Below, piece by piece: positions 24,978-34,103 of a DNA stretch of 64,000 bases; positions within the stretch are counted from its first letter, which is position 1, and each line of letters opens with the position of its first letter. The position numbers and the translations under genes are program-made. The notes beneath the pieces are model-generated. The model did no database searches. It had not been told where the DNA came from and saw nothing but the letters and a program-made list of their open reading frames with translations. The stretch lies in assembly GCA_034437075.1 (NCBI GenBank), contig DAOTVD010000266.1:12242-76241 (forward strand), in the 5' to 3' direction. This DNA comes from DAOTVD01 sp034437075 (GTDB lineage Bacteria; Chloroflexota; Anaerolineae; Aggregatilineales; J027).

Positions 24978-26614
24978 AAGACCAGCGCGTTGGTGCCGGG
25001 GCGCTCGCCCTCCCAACCATGGTCGGAGACGGAATTTCCGGCCAGGTACATCGTCGCGGAGCCGCCCCCGTCAAATTCCATGGCTTCGCTCGCGCCGAAC
25101 TCTAGCAAAAAATCGGCCAGTTCGCGCCGGGTGGCACCGCCGCTGTCTTCGACCTCATAGCCTTCCACCATCGCAGCGTAGAGTAATGTCGCGCTGTCGT
25201 CATAGGCCACAGCCACGCGCGGCAGGCTACTAGCGCCCGCCTGCCGGGCGCGGAAGTCATCCGTAAATTCTTCGCAGATGGGGTTTTCGGCTGTGGGGTC
25301 GCAATCCACGAAGAATTCGCCATTCATCAACAGACGCGGCCCGCCGCTGATAGCGGATTCGAAGTCTTGCCAGGGCGGTTCGGTCGGTAAGTCAATTTGC
25401 AGGGTATCACCGATTTCGACGTTCGCGCGTAGCCAATCGGCGGTGCTGCCTTCGCCACGTAAGGCGAAATGCCCATCGGGGATGTCTAAGCCTTCGTTAT
25501 CAACAATCTCTAGCACGGTGAAATCTTCATCCAGCAGCACGCGCAGGCCCCGATAGCTAAGCGGCAAGCGGTTGGCGCGATGGTGCGAATACAGGCACAG
25601 CCAATCGACCTGGCAGGGCAGATTCATCAGTTGCAGGGGGATGACCTCGCCATTTTCAGCGGTGACGCTCGCGGGCCATGTCCAGCTGGTGGTGAAGTAG
25701 CCGATAAACGGTTCGCGGTCGTGTGTCAGACCAAAGGCCGAGCGGAACTTGGGTGCCGTGACGACCGCGCCATCAATGACCGTAATGCCTTGCGGCCAGT
25801 AATTCCCGGCGTAGTAGTCGCCCGTGATGGCCGCATACGCGCCAACGGCTTCGGCCATTCCGGAAACCGGAATGGCGCGCACGCCAGGAATCGCGCCGAT
25901 AGTCGTGCCCACGCGCACGCGCTCATCTTGCAAGTTCATCAGCAGCAAATGCACCTGCATCCGTTCGCGTTCATCGCCAGGGATTTGGCGCCGGATGTAG
26001 AGCATGGCGTCGTTGAGCGGAAAAGCGCGGTCGTAGCGCGTCAGGCGGATGTCGGCGGGCACCCAGCCCGGCATAGGGGCCATAGCTGGGGCCGGGGGCA
26101 CTTGGTCAAGCGAGATTTCGGGCGTTTCGGCGGTGATGGGTAAATCGGCACAGCGCCCGAAAATATTGACATTCTCCGACCATACCCAGCCGACTTCGTT
26201 CAGATAGGGCGCAGGCAATACCACATGGAACCATTCGCGGTCGGCATCCCGGCCAAAGACGCGCATTTCCGGGTTTTCCTCGCGGTGTAACAATTGCCGG
26301 ATGATGCCCCAATTGCTGCTTGGCCCGCGCCGCACGTTAATCAGATATGTCCATTTGGCCTCGGCATGGCAGGTCATGTGCACGCGCCGTTCGGGGGGGA
26401 TGATGCCAGGGAGCGCCGCGCCACGCGGCATGTTTAGCGCCGGGGTATCGAGGGTGCTGGTCGGAAAGGGCGCCAACGAAGCCGTCGCGGTCGGAAAATC
26501 CGGCGGGGGTGTTTCTTGACCACGCGCGATAGAACCCGCCCCCGCAAACATCCACACAAGGGCCAACAGGCTTCCGCCAGCTAGACTGAGGAAAATCATC
26601 CGGTAATGCTGCAT
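24962..26614 (-). CDS. Secreted SH3-like plus phosphodiester glycosidase (NAGPA/DUF2233-type) protein
   Basis: 550 residues with a signal peptide or anchor (LSLAGGSLLALVWMFAGAGSIA). Then come a low-complexity Pro/Thr linker, a bacterial SH3-like domain (about 95-165, ending GWVWSENVNIFG), and a C-terminal domain ending ASEAMEFDGGGSATMYL. The DGGGS motif is the hallmark of the NAGPA/phosphodiester glycosidase superfamily, which removes sugars from phosphodiesters. Activity here is inferred. ATG 26614 is preceded by GAGGG. The 3' end overlaps lspA by 16 bp in opposite direction. Confidence 0.78.
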   Translation of the reverse strand: MQHYRMIFLSLAGGSLLALVWMFAGAGSIARGQETPPPDFPTATASLAPFPTSTLDTPALNMPRGAALPGIIPPERRVHMTCHAEAKWTYLINVRRGPSSNWGIIRQLLHREENPEMRVFGRDADREWFHVVLPAPYLNEVGWVWSENVNIFGRCADLPITAETPEISLDQVPPAPAMAPMPGWVPADIRLTRYDRAFPLNDAMLYIRRQIPGDERERMQVHLLLMNLQDERVRVGTTIGAIPGVRAIPVSGMAEAVGAYAAITGDYYAGNYWPQGITVIDGAVVTAPKFRSAFGLTHDREPFIGYFTTSWTWPASVTAENGEVIPLQLMNLPCQVDWLCLYSHHRANRLPLSYRGLRVLLDEDFTVLEIVDNEGLDIPDGHFALRGEGSTADWLRANVEIGDTLQIDLPTEPPWQDFESAISGGPRLLMNGEFFVDCDPTAENPICEEFTDDFRARQAGASSLPRVAVAYDDSATLLYAAMVEGYEVEDSGGATRRELADFLLEFGASEAMEFDGGGSATMYLAGNSVSDHGWEGERPGTNALVFYWDE

Positions 26615-26949
26615 ACAATCCCTCGTTACTGTGTCTAGCGGAATTTTAGCAGAGCTAGGGCTACCTTTGAAGATGCCAGCACAAGTGGCCCTTGCCAAAC
26701 GCATATGAGAATGATAAAAATTGAGGCACGCCTGCTGTGTACGTGATGGTCGCAAGCCGTTTCGGGCCAACACCTAACTAAGAGGGCGAACGCCGTTCAA
26801 GTGTGGATGTGGTAGGCACTGCGGGTGCCAAGACTGATCCACTTGGCAGTTCCCCCACCTGCGTAAAGCAGGTTCGAAAACGCGCGTTCACACGGCATAG
26901 CGGGTGGCTCTTATCTTGACCCCACATTTATCTTTTGGGGTCGTTTTTT
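26615..26949. other. Intergenic stretch with a candidate small RNA
   Basis: There is no gene for 335 bp between the glycosidase-like and anchored-protein genes. It holds a possible plus-strand promoter, several hairpins and a strong plus-strand terminator (separate entries). Confidence 0.6.
26692..26720 (+). promoter_or_regulatory. Possible promoter for the candidate small RNA
   Basis: TTGCCA (26692-26697) and TAAAAA (26715-26720) are spaced 17 bp. The -35 box is good, the -10 box is weak. The predicted start is near 26728. Confidence 0.4.
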
Positions 26950-26951
26950 TT
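26728..26951 (+). ncRNA. Candidate structured small RNA, class unassigned
   Basis: About 220 nt on the plus strand, between a possible promoter and a strong terminator, with no open frame. Likely stems include GCCAAG/CTTGGC (26827-26832 with 26842-26847), ACCTGC/GCAGGT (26857-26862 with 26868-26873) and a long-range closing pair AAGAG near 26780 with CTCTT near 26909. Size and a hairpin chain with a closing stem would suit a 6S-like RNA, but I could not match conserved motifs of 6S, SRP or RNase P RNA. Both neighbouring genes are on the opposite strand, so the terminator must serve a separate transcript. Confidence 0.5.
26918..26951 (+). terminator. Intrinsic terminator of the candidate small RNA
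   Basis: GACCCCA (26918-26924) pairs with TGGGGTC (26936-26942), followed by G and eight T. Only the plus strand has a T-run. The run ends in the stop codon of the minus-strand gene. Confidence 0.85.
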
Positions 26952-27789
26952 ATTCTTCGGGCGTCGCTTCGTCATTTGGGGGCGGTGCCGCTGGTACAGG
27001 CGCTCCGCCGATGGGCGTCGGTGTGGGGATGGGGTCGCTCATGAAGAGTGTAATCTCGCACGCCGCGCGCGACACCCCAGCCGTATCAAAAACAACCATC
27101 CGAAACCGATATTCACCTGGGGCGAAGTTTTGCGGCACGATTGTGCCCAGCGGGCCATCCGTCACAGGCTCGGTGTAGTCGGACGAGGCCCCGCCGATGA
27201 CGCCGAAATCGCCGCCCGTTTCGAGGTTGCGAATCTCGAAACGATAGTAGCCAAAGTCCGCGATATTGGCCGTGCCGATAATCGACTCGGTTTCGTAAAT
27301 CACCTGGCCATTGCCGGGCAAGCGGATGTTGGCTTGGTCGGAGATGCAGCCCAGCGGTTCATCGGCGGGCAGGAGTGTTCCGGCGGGGGTGGGGGGGGGC
27401 ACTGGCGTTTGGGGTAGGATGGGGCCGCCGGCGGGCTGGGTGGGCACCACGAAGGCTTCTTCGCCTTCTAAGGGCACCGCTGTGCGGAAGATCGCGACGG
27501 GCTGCTCGGGAGATGTCTCGCCCGTAGCGCGATTCATATCATCCCAGGTTTGGAACATCACGGTCGAAATGAGGTAAACCAGCACGATACCCTGCCCCAA
27601 CACGATGCTGCGCGTCAGGGCCCAACCGCCGCGCTCCTGCGCTTGTTCGCGTTCCAGGCGAAACTGCGCGACGGCGAGCGTCGCGCGGGCTTGCCACCAA
27701 GCCCGAAATGCCAGCATGATCCCGACCCCGGCTAAGACATAAAGCAGGGGGGCAATGGAACGCATCAGGAGCAAAAAGTTCGCAACCAT
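26950..27789 (-). CDS. Membrane-anchored protein of unknown function with proline-rich linkers
   Basis: 279 residues. Two membrane helices (about 8-27 and 62-82) are joined by a charged, possibly coiled segment (FRLEREQAQERG). Then follow a Pro/Thr linker, an extracytoplasmic domain (about 145-250) with FGYYRFEIRNL and APGEYRFRMVVFD strands and two cysteines, and a second proline-rich tail (PTPTPIGGAPVPAAPPP). The domain looks like a beta-sandwich that could bind carbohydrate or protein, but no family is certain. It lies 14 bp downstream of the nucleoside phosphorylase gene and is likely cotranscribed. Confidence 0.68.
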   Translation of the reverse strand: MVANFLLLMRSIAPLLYVLAGVGIMLAFRAWWQARATLAVAQFRLEREQAQERGGWALTRSIVLGQGIVLVYLISTVMFQTWDDMNRATGETSPEQPVAIFRTAVPLEGEEAFVVPTQPAGGPILPQTPVPPPTPAGTLLPADEPLGCISDQANIRLPGNGQVIYETESIIGTANIADFGYYRFEIRNLETGGDFGVIGGASSDYTEPVTDGPLGTIVPQNFAPGEYRFRMVVFDTAGVSRAACEITLFMSDPIPTPTPIGGAPVPAAPPPNDEATPEE

Positions 27790-27803
27790 GGTCTTAACCT
27801 AAG

Positions 27804-28643
27804 TTAGGCAACCTCTCGGATAATACCGGGCAACAAGCGCAGCAAGCGCGGTACGATTTGCTTGCCGACTTCCAAGACTTCGTCATGGCTGACGTCCTGT
27901 TCGCTGTCGATTTGGTCGATGGCGGTGTTGGAAATGCTCGAAATGCCTAGCACGCGCATCCCGGCATGGTTAGCCACCAGCACTTCATTCACCGTGGACA
28001 TGCCGACGGCATCCGCGCCCCAGGCGCGCAACATGCGAATTTCGGCGGGTGTTTCGAACGACGGCCCACTCAGGCCCACGTATACACCCTGTTGCAAGGG
28101 AATGTTTTCTTGCTGGGCCACGGTTTGGGCGATCTTGCGCAAAGCCTGGTCGTAGGGTGTCGTCAGGATGGGAAAACGCGGCCCGAGTCGCTCATCATTG
28201 GGCCCCATCAGCGGGTTAAAGCCACTCATGCCGCCCAGGTTAATGTGGTCAGTAATCAACATAATATCGCCAGCATTAAAATTTGGATTAATGCCGCCAG
28301 CGGCGTTGGTCACAACCAAAGTTTCAATCCCCATCATTTGCATGACACGTACCGGAAACACCACCTCTTGGACGTTGTTGGTTTCATACCAATGGGCGCG
28401 GCCCTGCATCGCGAGCACGGGTTGGCCTTCCAATTGGCCGATCACCAACTGGCTGGCATGGCCCTTAACGGCGCTACTGTGCCAGTTGGGAATATCCGCA
28501 TAGGGCAAGATCACCGCATCCGTAAGGCTCTCGGCCAATGGGCCAAGCCCCGAGCCCAGGATAATACCGATACGGGGGGTGAATGTGATATGCTCTTGAA
28601 TATATCGCGCTGTGATGGTGAAATCATCGTACGTAAAAGGCAC
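27804..28643 (-). CDS. punA: Purine nucleoside phosphorylase (trimeric type)
   Basis: This cytoplasmic enzyme splits purine (deoxy)nucleosides with phosphate in purine salvage. The 279-residue protein has the trimeric PNP features: IGIILGSGLG near the N-terminus, GHASQLVIGQLEG, the QGRAHWYE segment, TNAAGGIN, and the purine-binding NEVLVANHAG region near the C-terminus. Start: GTG 28643 lies 6 bp after AAGGAGG and is preferred over ATG 28670, whose extra residues MTKIKKEVK would themselves contain that ribosome site. It is the first gene of a two-gene unit. Confidence 0.93.
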   Translation of the reverse strand: MPFTYDDFTITARYIQEHITFTPRIGIILGSGLGPLAESLTDAVILPYADIPNWHSSAVKGHASQLVIGQLEGQPVLAMQGRAHWYETNNVQEVVFPVRVMQMMGIETLVVTNAAGGINPNFNAGDIMLITDHINLGGMSGFNPLMGPNDERLGPRFPILTTPYDQALRKIAQTVAQQENIPLQQGVYVGLSGPSFETPAEIRMLRAWGADAVGMSTVNEVLVANHAGMRVLGISSISNTAIDQIDSEQDVSHDEVLEVGKQIVPRLLRLLPGIIREVA

Positions 28644-28898
28644 TTTAACCTCCTTTTTAATTTTTGTCATGGTACGTCATTTAAGATAGCTTGTCTATGC
28701 AAAAGACCATAGGCATTGGTTAGGCTTTAGTGGGACTGGCGCCCGCCGTACAATGACCAAATTCCGTACAATAGAAGCGTTATCCGTTGGTTAGTTGCGC
28801 TCATAGCATCAGCGCAACCCGAATCGTAGACATCCGTATAGTATGGCAGAACCATACAGCCACTCATCACGCGAGCCAAAACGACAAGGAGTTTGAGT

Positions 28899-29630
28899 AT
28901 GACAACACAAGCCAATCATGACGGGTATGTCGTGCAGACCCGCAATTTACGCAAAGAGCTTCAAATGGGCCAGGTGACCGTCCAGGCCCTACGCGGCGTG
29001 GATTTGACCGTCAAACGCGCCGAATTTCTGAGCATTATCGGTCCGTCTGGCAGTGGTAAATCCACCTTGCTAGGGCTCATCGGTGGCCTGGATAACCCGA
29101 CCGAGGGCCAAATTTTAATCGATGGGGTGGATATCACCAACCTGGACGAACGCGCCCTAACGCGCATTCGCAATGAAAAGATCGGCTTTGTTTTTCAATT
29201 TTTCAACCTGGTGCCCACGCTCACGGCGCTAGAAAACGTTGCGCTGCCGATTCAGTTTGCGCGCAACAGCAAAGCGAACCCGCATAAGCGCGCCAAAGAA
29301 CTGCTCGAATTGTTGGAACTGAACGACCGTTTGCACCACCGCCCCAATCAGCTTTCGGGCGGTCAGCAGCAGCGCGTCGCGATGGCCCGCGCGTTGGCCA
29401 ATAATCCGCCGTTGTTGCTATGCGACGAGCCCACCGGGAATCTGGATACGGTGTCTAGTAAGCTCGTCATGGCCAAATTGCGCGAAGTCCAAGAAGAAAT
29501 GCAAACCACGGTGGTCATCGTCACCCACGATTTGGGCGTGGCCCAAACTGCCGACCGCATCATCAGCCTGGTGGATGGACGCATCGACAAAGACGCGGCG
29601 CCATCCGAGCACGCGATTTCAGGAGGTTAA
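28899..29630 (+). CDS. LolD/MacB-type ABC transporter ATPase
   Basis: 243 residues. Walker A GPSGSGKST (near 48), the Q-loop FQFFNLVPTLTALENV, the signature LSGGQQQRVAMARAL, Walker B LLLCDEPTG and the H-loop VTHD are all intact. The FFNLVPTLTA(L/A)ENV form is typical of the LolD/MacB/FtsE-like group, whose partners are FtsX-type permeases acting by mechanotransmission rather than classic transport. The partner permease starts 3 bp after the stop. ATG 28899 follows AAGGAG. Confidence 0.93.
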   Translation: MTTQANHDGYVVQTRNLRKELQMGQVTVQALRGVDLTVKRAEFLSIIGPSGSGKSTLLGLIGGLDNPTEGQILIDGVDITNLDERALTRIRNEKIGFVFQFFNLVPTLTALENVALPIQFARNSKANPHKRAKELLELLELNDRLHHRPNQLSGGQQQRVAMARALANNPPLLLCDEPTGNLDTVSSKLVMAKLREVQEEMQTTVVIVTHDLGVAQTADRIISLVDGRIDKDAAPSEHAISGG

Positions 29631-29633
29631 TGT

Positions 29634-32600
29634 ATGCTGCTCGAACGTTTTTCGTTTTATATCAAACATTCCATCAACGACCTGCGAGTGAACCGTCAGC
29701 GGACGCTCTTTGCGCTGTTGTGCATCATGGCCGGTGTGGCGGCCATCGTCAGCCTGCAAACGCTGGGCGTGATGATTGACGATACGCTGACAGGCAGCCT
29801 ACGCGAGACCAACCGCGCGGATATTCGTATTTTACCTAACCCGCCTTTCGGAGAAGATGTCGATATTGACGCGCGCGCCGAAGCCGGCCTTGTGGATGCG
29901 GAAGACGGGCCAGTCGTGTTTACGCCAGACGGCATCGAAGCCGTGCGCACCTGGTTTGAGGAAAATTACGACAACGATTTCACCCTAACCTACCAGCATG
30001 CCATAAGCGGCAACGTAGGCTTTAGCATCCGTGCCCCCGAGCAAGGCACCGATAAACTGCCCATTTTTAATTATGTGGTGGATAGCGATGTCTATCCGCT
30101 ATTTGGCGCAATCGAATCGGTGGAGGGCGACAGCCTGGAAAGCCTGCTTCAAGAACCCACCGACATCGTGCTTAGCCAGAACCTGGCCGACGACCTGGGC
30201 GTGGATGTGGGCGCGACGATTGAGCTTAACGGCGCGTCGGAGCCCTTCACGCTGACGGGCATCGTCCCCACGGATGCGCAAGGCGGCTTTGAGAACCTCG
30301 GCGCTAATATTCTGGGCTACTATTTCCTGGATTTTAGCGCCATGGAGCTATTCGAGGATGTCGAGCCGCGCCAGGCCAACACGATCTTCATCGCGCTGGA
30401 CGACCCCGCGACTGTTGACGCAATCGAATCCGAATTCATCGCCGAATATCCGTATCTGTCGGCCACCACCACCACCGACCTAGAGGAGCAAAATACCACC
30501 ATTTCCAACTCGGTGAACGACCTGGTGGTGATTATGGGCTTGGTATCGATGCTCATCGGCGGCATCGGGATTGTAAACACGATGCTGGTGATTGTCTCGC
30601 GCCGGGCCACCGAAGTGGCCGTGCTAAAAACCCTGGGCCTAGAACCCGAAGAGATCACGGTGTTGTTTTTGGTCGAAGCGGTCATTATGGGCGTTTTGGG
30701 TAGCATCCTCGGCATTTTCATCGGCTGGGGGATGGCTGCGGCCCTGCAAAGCATCCCGGAATCGTTCGTGGCGCAAGATTTAACTTTCCGCTTTACCCTG
30801 GAGCCCGCGCTAAATGGCTTCATCGTGGGTGTGTTGATTACCGCGATTTTCGGTTTCTTGCCAACGCTAGCGGCGGGCCAGATTCGCCCGGCCAATGTGT
30901 TGCGCCCTAGCGAAGATTTAATCCCTACGGCGGGGCGTTTGCGCGCGTTCGTCGCTTTAATGATCGTGTTGTTGGCGCTTAGCGTCGTTGCTCAGGGCTT
31001 GTTGGGCGATCTACTGGGGAGTGCGACCATCGGCAGCGAGACAGACCGCGGCGCCGAGCAAAACTTGCTGGATGACCCCACCGCCGAAGTATCCACTAGC
31101 GATGATCTGCCGGGCTGGGTGGCTGATATTCGGATTGTGGGCCTGATCGCGGGCATCAACGGCGCGATCATCGGCCTGATTATGGGCGTGCCGGTCGTTA
31201 TTGGCGGGTATCTCTCGCGCCGCGAAAACCGACGCGGGCGCAGTTGGGCTGTTTTCTGGCTGTTGTACGCGCCTGCTTTGGTGCTGCTCTTGCCGTTGGC
31301 GGTCTTCCTGTTTGGCTATTTCGTGCCTGCCTTGTTGATCGTAACGGGCACATTCTTGCTGGTGGGCAGTTTATATCTGCTGCTACTCTTGCTGACCTGG
31401 GCCGTGGGTGGCGGCGCGATTCGCGAATTCCCGGTGATTGGCGGCTTACCAAACTGGGCGCGCTGGGCGGCGTTTATCTTCTTCCCGATCTGGACAGCCC
31501 TGGTCGTGGCGGTGGCGCTGTTGCCCTTGCCAGGGTTGGTACAAGGGCTGTTCTTCGGGCTGCTGTTCTTCGTCCACATCCCGGCTGTGCTGGTAACGCT
31601 GACCCTGCCCGCGTGGATAATCGGCCAGGCGTTGCAGCGTTTCGGCTTTTTGGACCTCAAGATCGCCTTACGCTCGATGGTGGCCGCGAAGGCGCGCGTG
31701 GCTTCGACGCTGCTCGCGCTGGTGATCGGCATCTTTACGCTGGGTATGATCACCATGATGGTCGATGCTATCTTAAACCAGTTCAACGAACTGTTGGAAG
31801 ACGTCACGGGCGGCAATGTCATCATCTTCCCCAGCGGGGGCGAAGACAACGTCGATGAAGTGCGTATGGTGATCAACGAAACGGGCGGTGTCGAGAACTA
31901 CATCATCATTCGTAACTATAGTGTCGAGCTAACGAGCATCCGAGATGCCAGCGCCGAAACGACCCTACAACCCGCTGACCTAGAAGCGCGTATCCGCGAC
32001 AACACCGAAGATGATGAATTTCAAGACCCCGAATTTCTGGTGGAGCAATTCCGCTCGGAGCTCAACAGTGTGGACGCGCGCGAACTCGATAGCAATCTGC
32101 CGAACTACGACTTTTTCGCTGGGCGCCAACTTGACCCACAACGGGATACCGCGCCAGGCGAGGACGGTTACTGGCCTATCGTCATCCCGGCGAATGATGC
32201 GACCCTGGCCGCCGACTTGGAAGTCAACGACCTGATTACAGTGCAGTTGGTGGACGAGGACGACGACGCGCAAGAATTCACTTTCCAGGTAGTGGGGCTC
32301 ACCGACCAAACTGGCGGCGCTGTGGCGGCCATCACGTCTGGCGTGTATGTGCCCGTGGGCGCCTTTGACGAGACCGAAACCCAAGAGTTGTACTTCATCG
32401 CCGAAGTTGCCGAGGATAGCATCCCGCAGTTGCGCCGCGCGCTAACGGACATCCCCGGCGTTTTTGTGCTAGAAACGCGCCTGCTGAATGACCTGATCAA
32501 TAGCGTGGTGCGCCAGTTTACGTCCTTCCCGACCCTGGTGGCTGCGTTGGCGCTCTTTACAGGCGGCGTCGTGATCGCCAATTCGGTAGCGTTGGCGACC

Positions 32601-32909
32601 CTGGAACGGCGGCGCGAAATCGCCATCATGAAGGCGGTGGGGCTGCAACGCGAGCGGGTCATCGGCATGTTGTTGCTAGAAAACGCCATCATGGGCCTGA
32701 TCGGCGGGCTCATCGGCGTCGGGAGTGGGGTCATCATCCTGGCCTTGTTACTGACGGGGCTGTTCCAAGGCGAATTGGGCGATACGATCCCGTTTGAATG
32801 GGCCTTCGCGCTGATGGGGCTGTGTATCGTCATCGCGTTGGTGGCGGCGGTCTTTTCGGTATGGGGCGCTTCCGGCGAAAAGCCGCTCAACGTTTTGCGT
32901 TACGAATAG
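29634..32909 (+). CDS. Double-length FtsX/MacB-type ABC permease
   Basis: 1091 residues, about twice the usual size. The first half has one helix near 25-45, a ~230-residue extracytoplasmic MacB-type domain, then three FtsX helices (GLVSMLIGGIGIVNTMLVIV..., FLVEAVIMGVLGSILGIFIGWG). A middle region adds several helices (about 435-665). The second half repeats the plan: a helix in RSMVAAKARVASTLLALVIGIF, another ~230-residue extracytoplasmic domain, and FtsX helices after TLERRREIAIMKAVGL. The two modules replace the usual permease homodimer. Exported or processed substrate (lipoprotein, peptide, lipid) is unknown. It forms one unit with the ATPase upstream. Confidence 0.9.
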   Translation: MLLERFSFYIKHSINDLRVNRQRTLFALLCIMAGVAAIVSLQTLGVMIDDTLTGSLRETNRADIRILPNPPFGEDVDIDARAEAGLVDAEDGPVVFTPDGIEAVRTWFEENYDNDFTLTYQHAISGNVGFSIRAPEQGTDKLPIFNYVVDSDVYPLFGAIESVEGDSLESLLQEPTDIVLSQNLADDLGVDVGATIELNGASEPFTLTGIVPTDAQGGFENLGANILGYYFLDFSAMELFEDVEPRQANTIFIALDDPATVDAIESEFIAEYPYLSATTTTDLEEQNTTISNSVNDLVVIMGLVSMLIGGIGIVNTMLVIVSRRATEVAVLKTLGLEPEEITVLFLVEAVIMGVLGSILGIFIGWGMAAALQSIPESFVAQDLTFRFTLEPALNGFIVGVLITAIFGFLPTLAAGQIRPANVLRPSEDLIPTAGRLRAFVALMIVLLALSVVAQGLLGDLLGSATIGSETDRGAEQNLLDDPTAEVSTSDDLPGWVADIRIVGLIAGINGAIIGLIMGVPVVIGGYLSRRENRRGRSWAVFWLLYAPALVLLLPLAVFLFGYFVPALLIVTGTFLLVGSLYLLLLLLTWAVGGGAIREFPVIGGLPNWARWAAFIFFPIWTALVVAVALLPLPGLVQGLFFGLLFFVHIPAVLVTLTLPAWIIGQALQRFGFLDLKIALRSMVAAKARVASTLLALVIGIFTLGMITMMVDAILNQFNELLEDVTGGNVIIFPSGGEDNVDEVRMVINETGGVENYIIIRNYSVELTSIRDASAETTLQPADLEARIRDNTEDDEFQDPEFLVEQFRSELNSVDARELDSNLPNYDFFAGRQLDPQRDTAPGEDGYWPIVIPANDATLAADLEVNDLITVQLVDEDDDAQEFTFQVVGLTDQTGGAVAAITSGVYVPVGAFDETETQELYFIAEVAEDSIPQLRRALTDIPGVFVLETRLLNDLINSVVRQFTSFPTLVAALALFTGGVVIANSVALATLERRREIAIMKAVGLQRERVIGMLLLENAIMGLIGGLIGVGSGVIILALLLTGLFQGELGDTIPFEWAFALMGLCIVIALVAAVFSVWGASGEKPLNVLRYE

Positions 32910-32937
32910 CCGCGAAGTGATACAATCGTATCGTCCA

Positions 32938-32964
32938 AGCAAGAGGGCCGCGTGCCCTCTTGCT
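32938..32964 (+). terminator. Likely transcript-end hairpin after the ABC permease
   Basis: AGCAAGAGGGC (32938-32948), loop CGCGT, GCCCTCTTGCT (32954-32964): an 11 bp perfect stem followed by the mixed GTCTATTT. The weak T-run makes it a modest terminator or an RNA-stabilising hairpin between the ABC unit and the aminopeptidase gene. Confidence 0.7.
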
Positions 32965-32996
32965 GTCTATTTCAGCCATCTGGAGGAGTTCACCCT

Positions 32997-34100
32997 ATGT
33001 TAGACCCGCGTATCGAAAAATTGGCGCATTTGCTGGTGCACTATAGCGTAAAAATCCAACCTGGGGATTGGGTTTATGTGCGCGGCAGTGTGGCGGCGTT
33101 GCCCCTGGTGGAACAGGTCGCCCGGCAGGTGTGGCAGGCGGGCGGCAATGCCACTGTCGCCCTATCGAACGACAATCTGCTAGAAACGTTCTATCGCGTC
33201 GCGAGCCAGGATCAGATCGAGTGGCTAGACCCCACCCAAACCATGCTTTTTGAACAGGTAGACGCACTCATTAGCATCCGAGCTAGCGAGAATACGCGCG
33301 CTTTGACCAACATCGACCCCGCCTTGCAAGCTGCCGCCAGCAAAGCCCGCCAGCCCATCATGCAAACCTATATGCAGCGCTCTGCTGAGGGCAAATTGCG
33401 CTGGGTGGGCACACAATACCCCACGCTCGCCTATGCGCAGGACGCTGACATGAGCCTGAGTGAATACGAAGATTTTGTCTATGGTGCCTGTGCCGTAGAC
33501 CAGGCTGACCCGGTCGCGTATTGGCAGGGTATCCACAAGGAACAAGCCCGCCTCATCGAATATCTGCAAGGCAAAAAGCAGATGACCGTGCGCGGGCCGA
33601 ATATTGATATGAGCCTGTCTATCGAGGGGCGCACGTTCATCAATAGCGATGGCTCGCACAATATGCCCAGCGGCGAGATTTTCACCGGGCCGGTAGAAGA
33701 CTCGGTGAACGGTTGGGTACGCTTCACCTATCCGGCTATTCGAGACGGGCGCGAGGTGGATGGTGTCGAATTCAAGTTCGAAAATGGCAAGCTGACCGAG
33801 GCCAGCGCCAAGAAAAACGAAGCCTATCTGCTGAGCCAACTAGATAGCGACGCGGGCGCGCGTTACCTGGGCGAATTCGCCATCGGCACCAATTACAACA
33901 TTCAACGCTTCACGAAAAGCATTCTCTACGACGAAAAGATCGGCGGCACCTTGCATATGGCCGTCGGCGCCGGATACCCCGAAACGGGCAGCCAGAATAC
34001 ATCGAATGTGCATTGGGATTTCATCTGCGATATGCGCGATGATAGCGAAATACATGTCGATGGCGAATTGTTTTACAAAAACGGCCAGTTTCAGGTATAG
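32997..34100 (+). CDS. M29-family (thermophilic-type) leucyl aminopeptidase
   Basis: This 367-residue cytoplasmic metallopeptidase resembles aminopeptidase T/AmpS. Conserved segments include RIEKLAHLLVHYSVKIQPGDWV, MPSGEIFTGPVEDSVNGWVRF (metal-ligand glutamate region), GARYLGEFAIGTN, and a C-terminal HMAVGAGYPETG...NVHWDFICDM carrying the His-x-Asp metal ligands. It removes N-terminal amino acids from peptides. GGAGGAG before ATG 32997 fixes the start. The next gene follows after 3 bp, suggesting a shared transcript. Confidence 0.92.
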   Translation: MLDPRIEKLAHLLVHYSVKIQPGDWVYVRGSVAALPLVEQVARQVWQAGGNATVALSNDNLLETFYRVASQDQIEWLDPTQTMLFEQVDALISIRASENTRALTNIDPALQAAASKARQPIMQTYMQRSAEGKLRWVGTQYPTLAYAQDADMSLSEYEDFVYGACAVDQADPVAYWQGIHKEQARLIEYLQGKKQMTVRGPNIDMSLSIEGRTFINSDGSHNMPSGEIFTGPVEDSVNGWVRFTYPAIRDGREVDGVEFKFENGKLTEASAKKNEAYLLSQLDSDAGARYLGEFAIGTNYNIQRFTKSILYDEKIGGTLHMAVGAGYPETGSQNTSNVHWDFICDMRDDSEIHVDGELFYKNGQFQV

Positions 34101-34103
34101 CGC

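Noticed and set aside
26728..26951. SRP RNA (4.5S) or RNase P RNA
   Set aside because: The conserved GGTCAGG and GGAAGCAGC loops of SRP RNA and the GAGGAAAGTCC core of RNase P were not found.
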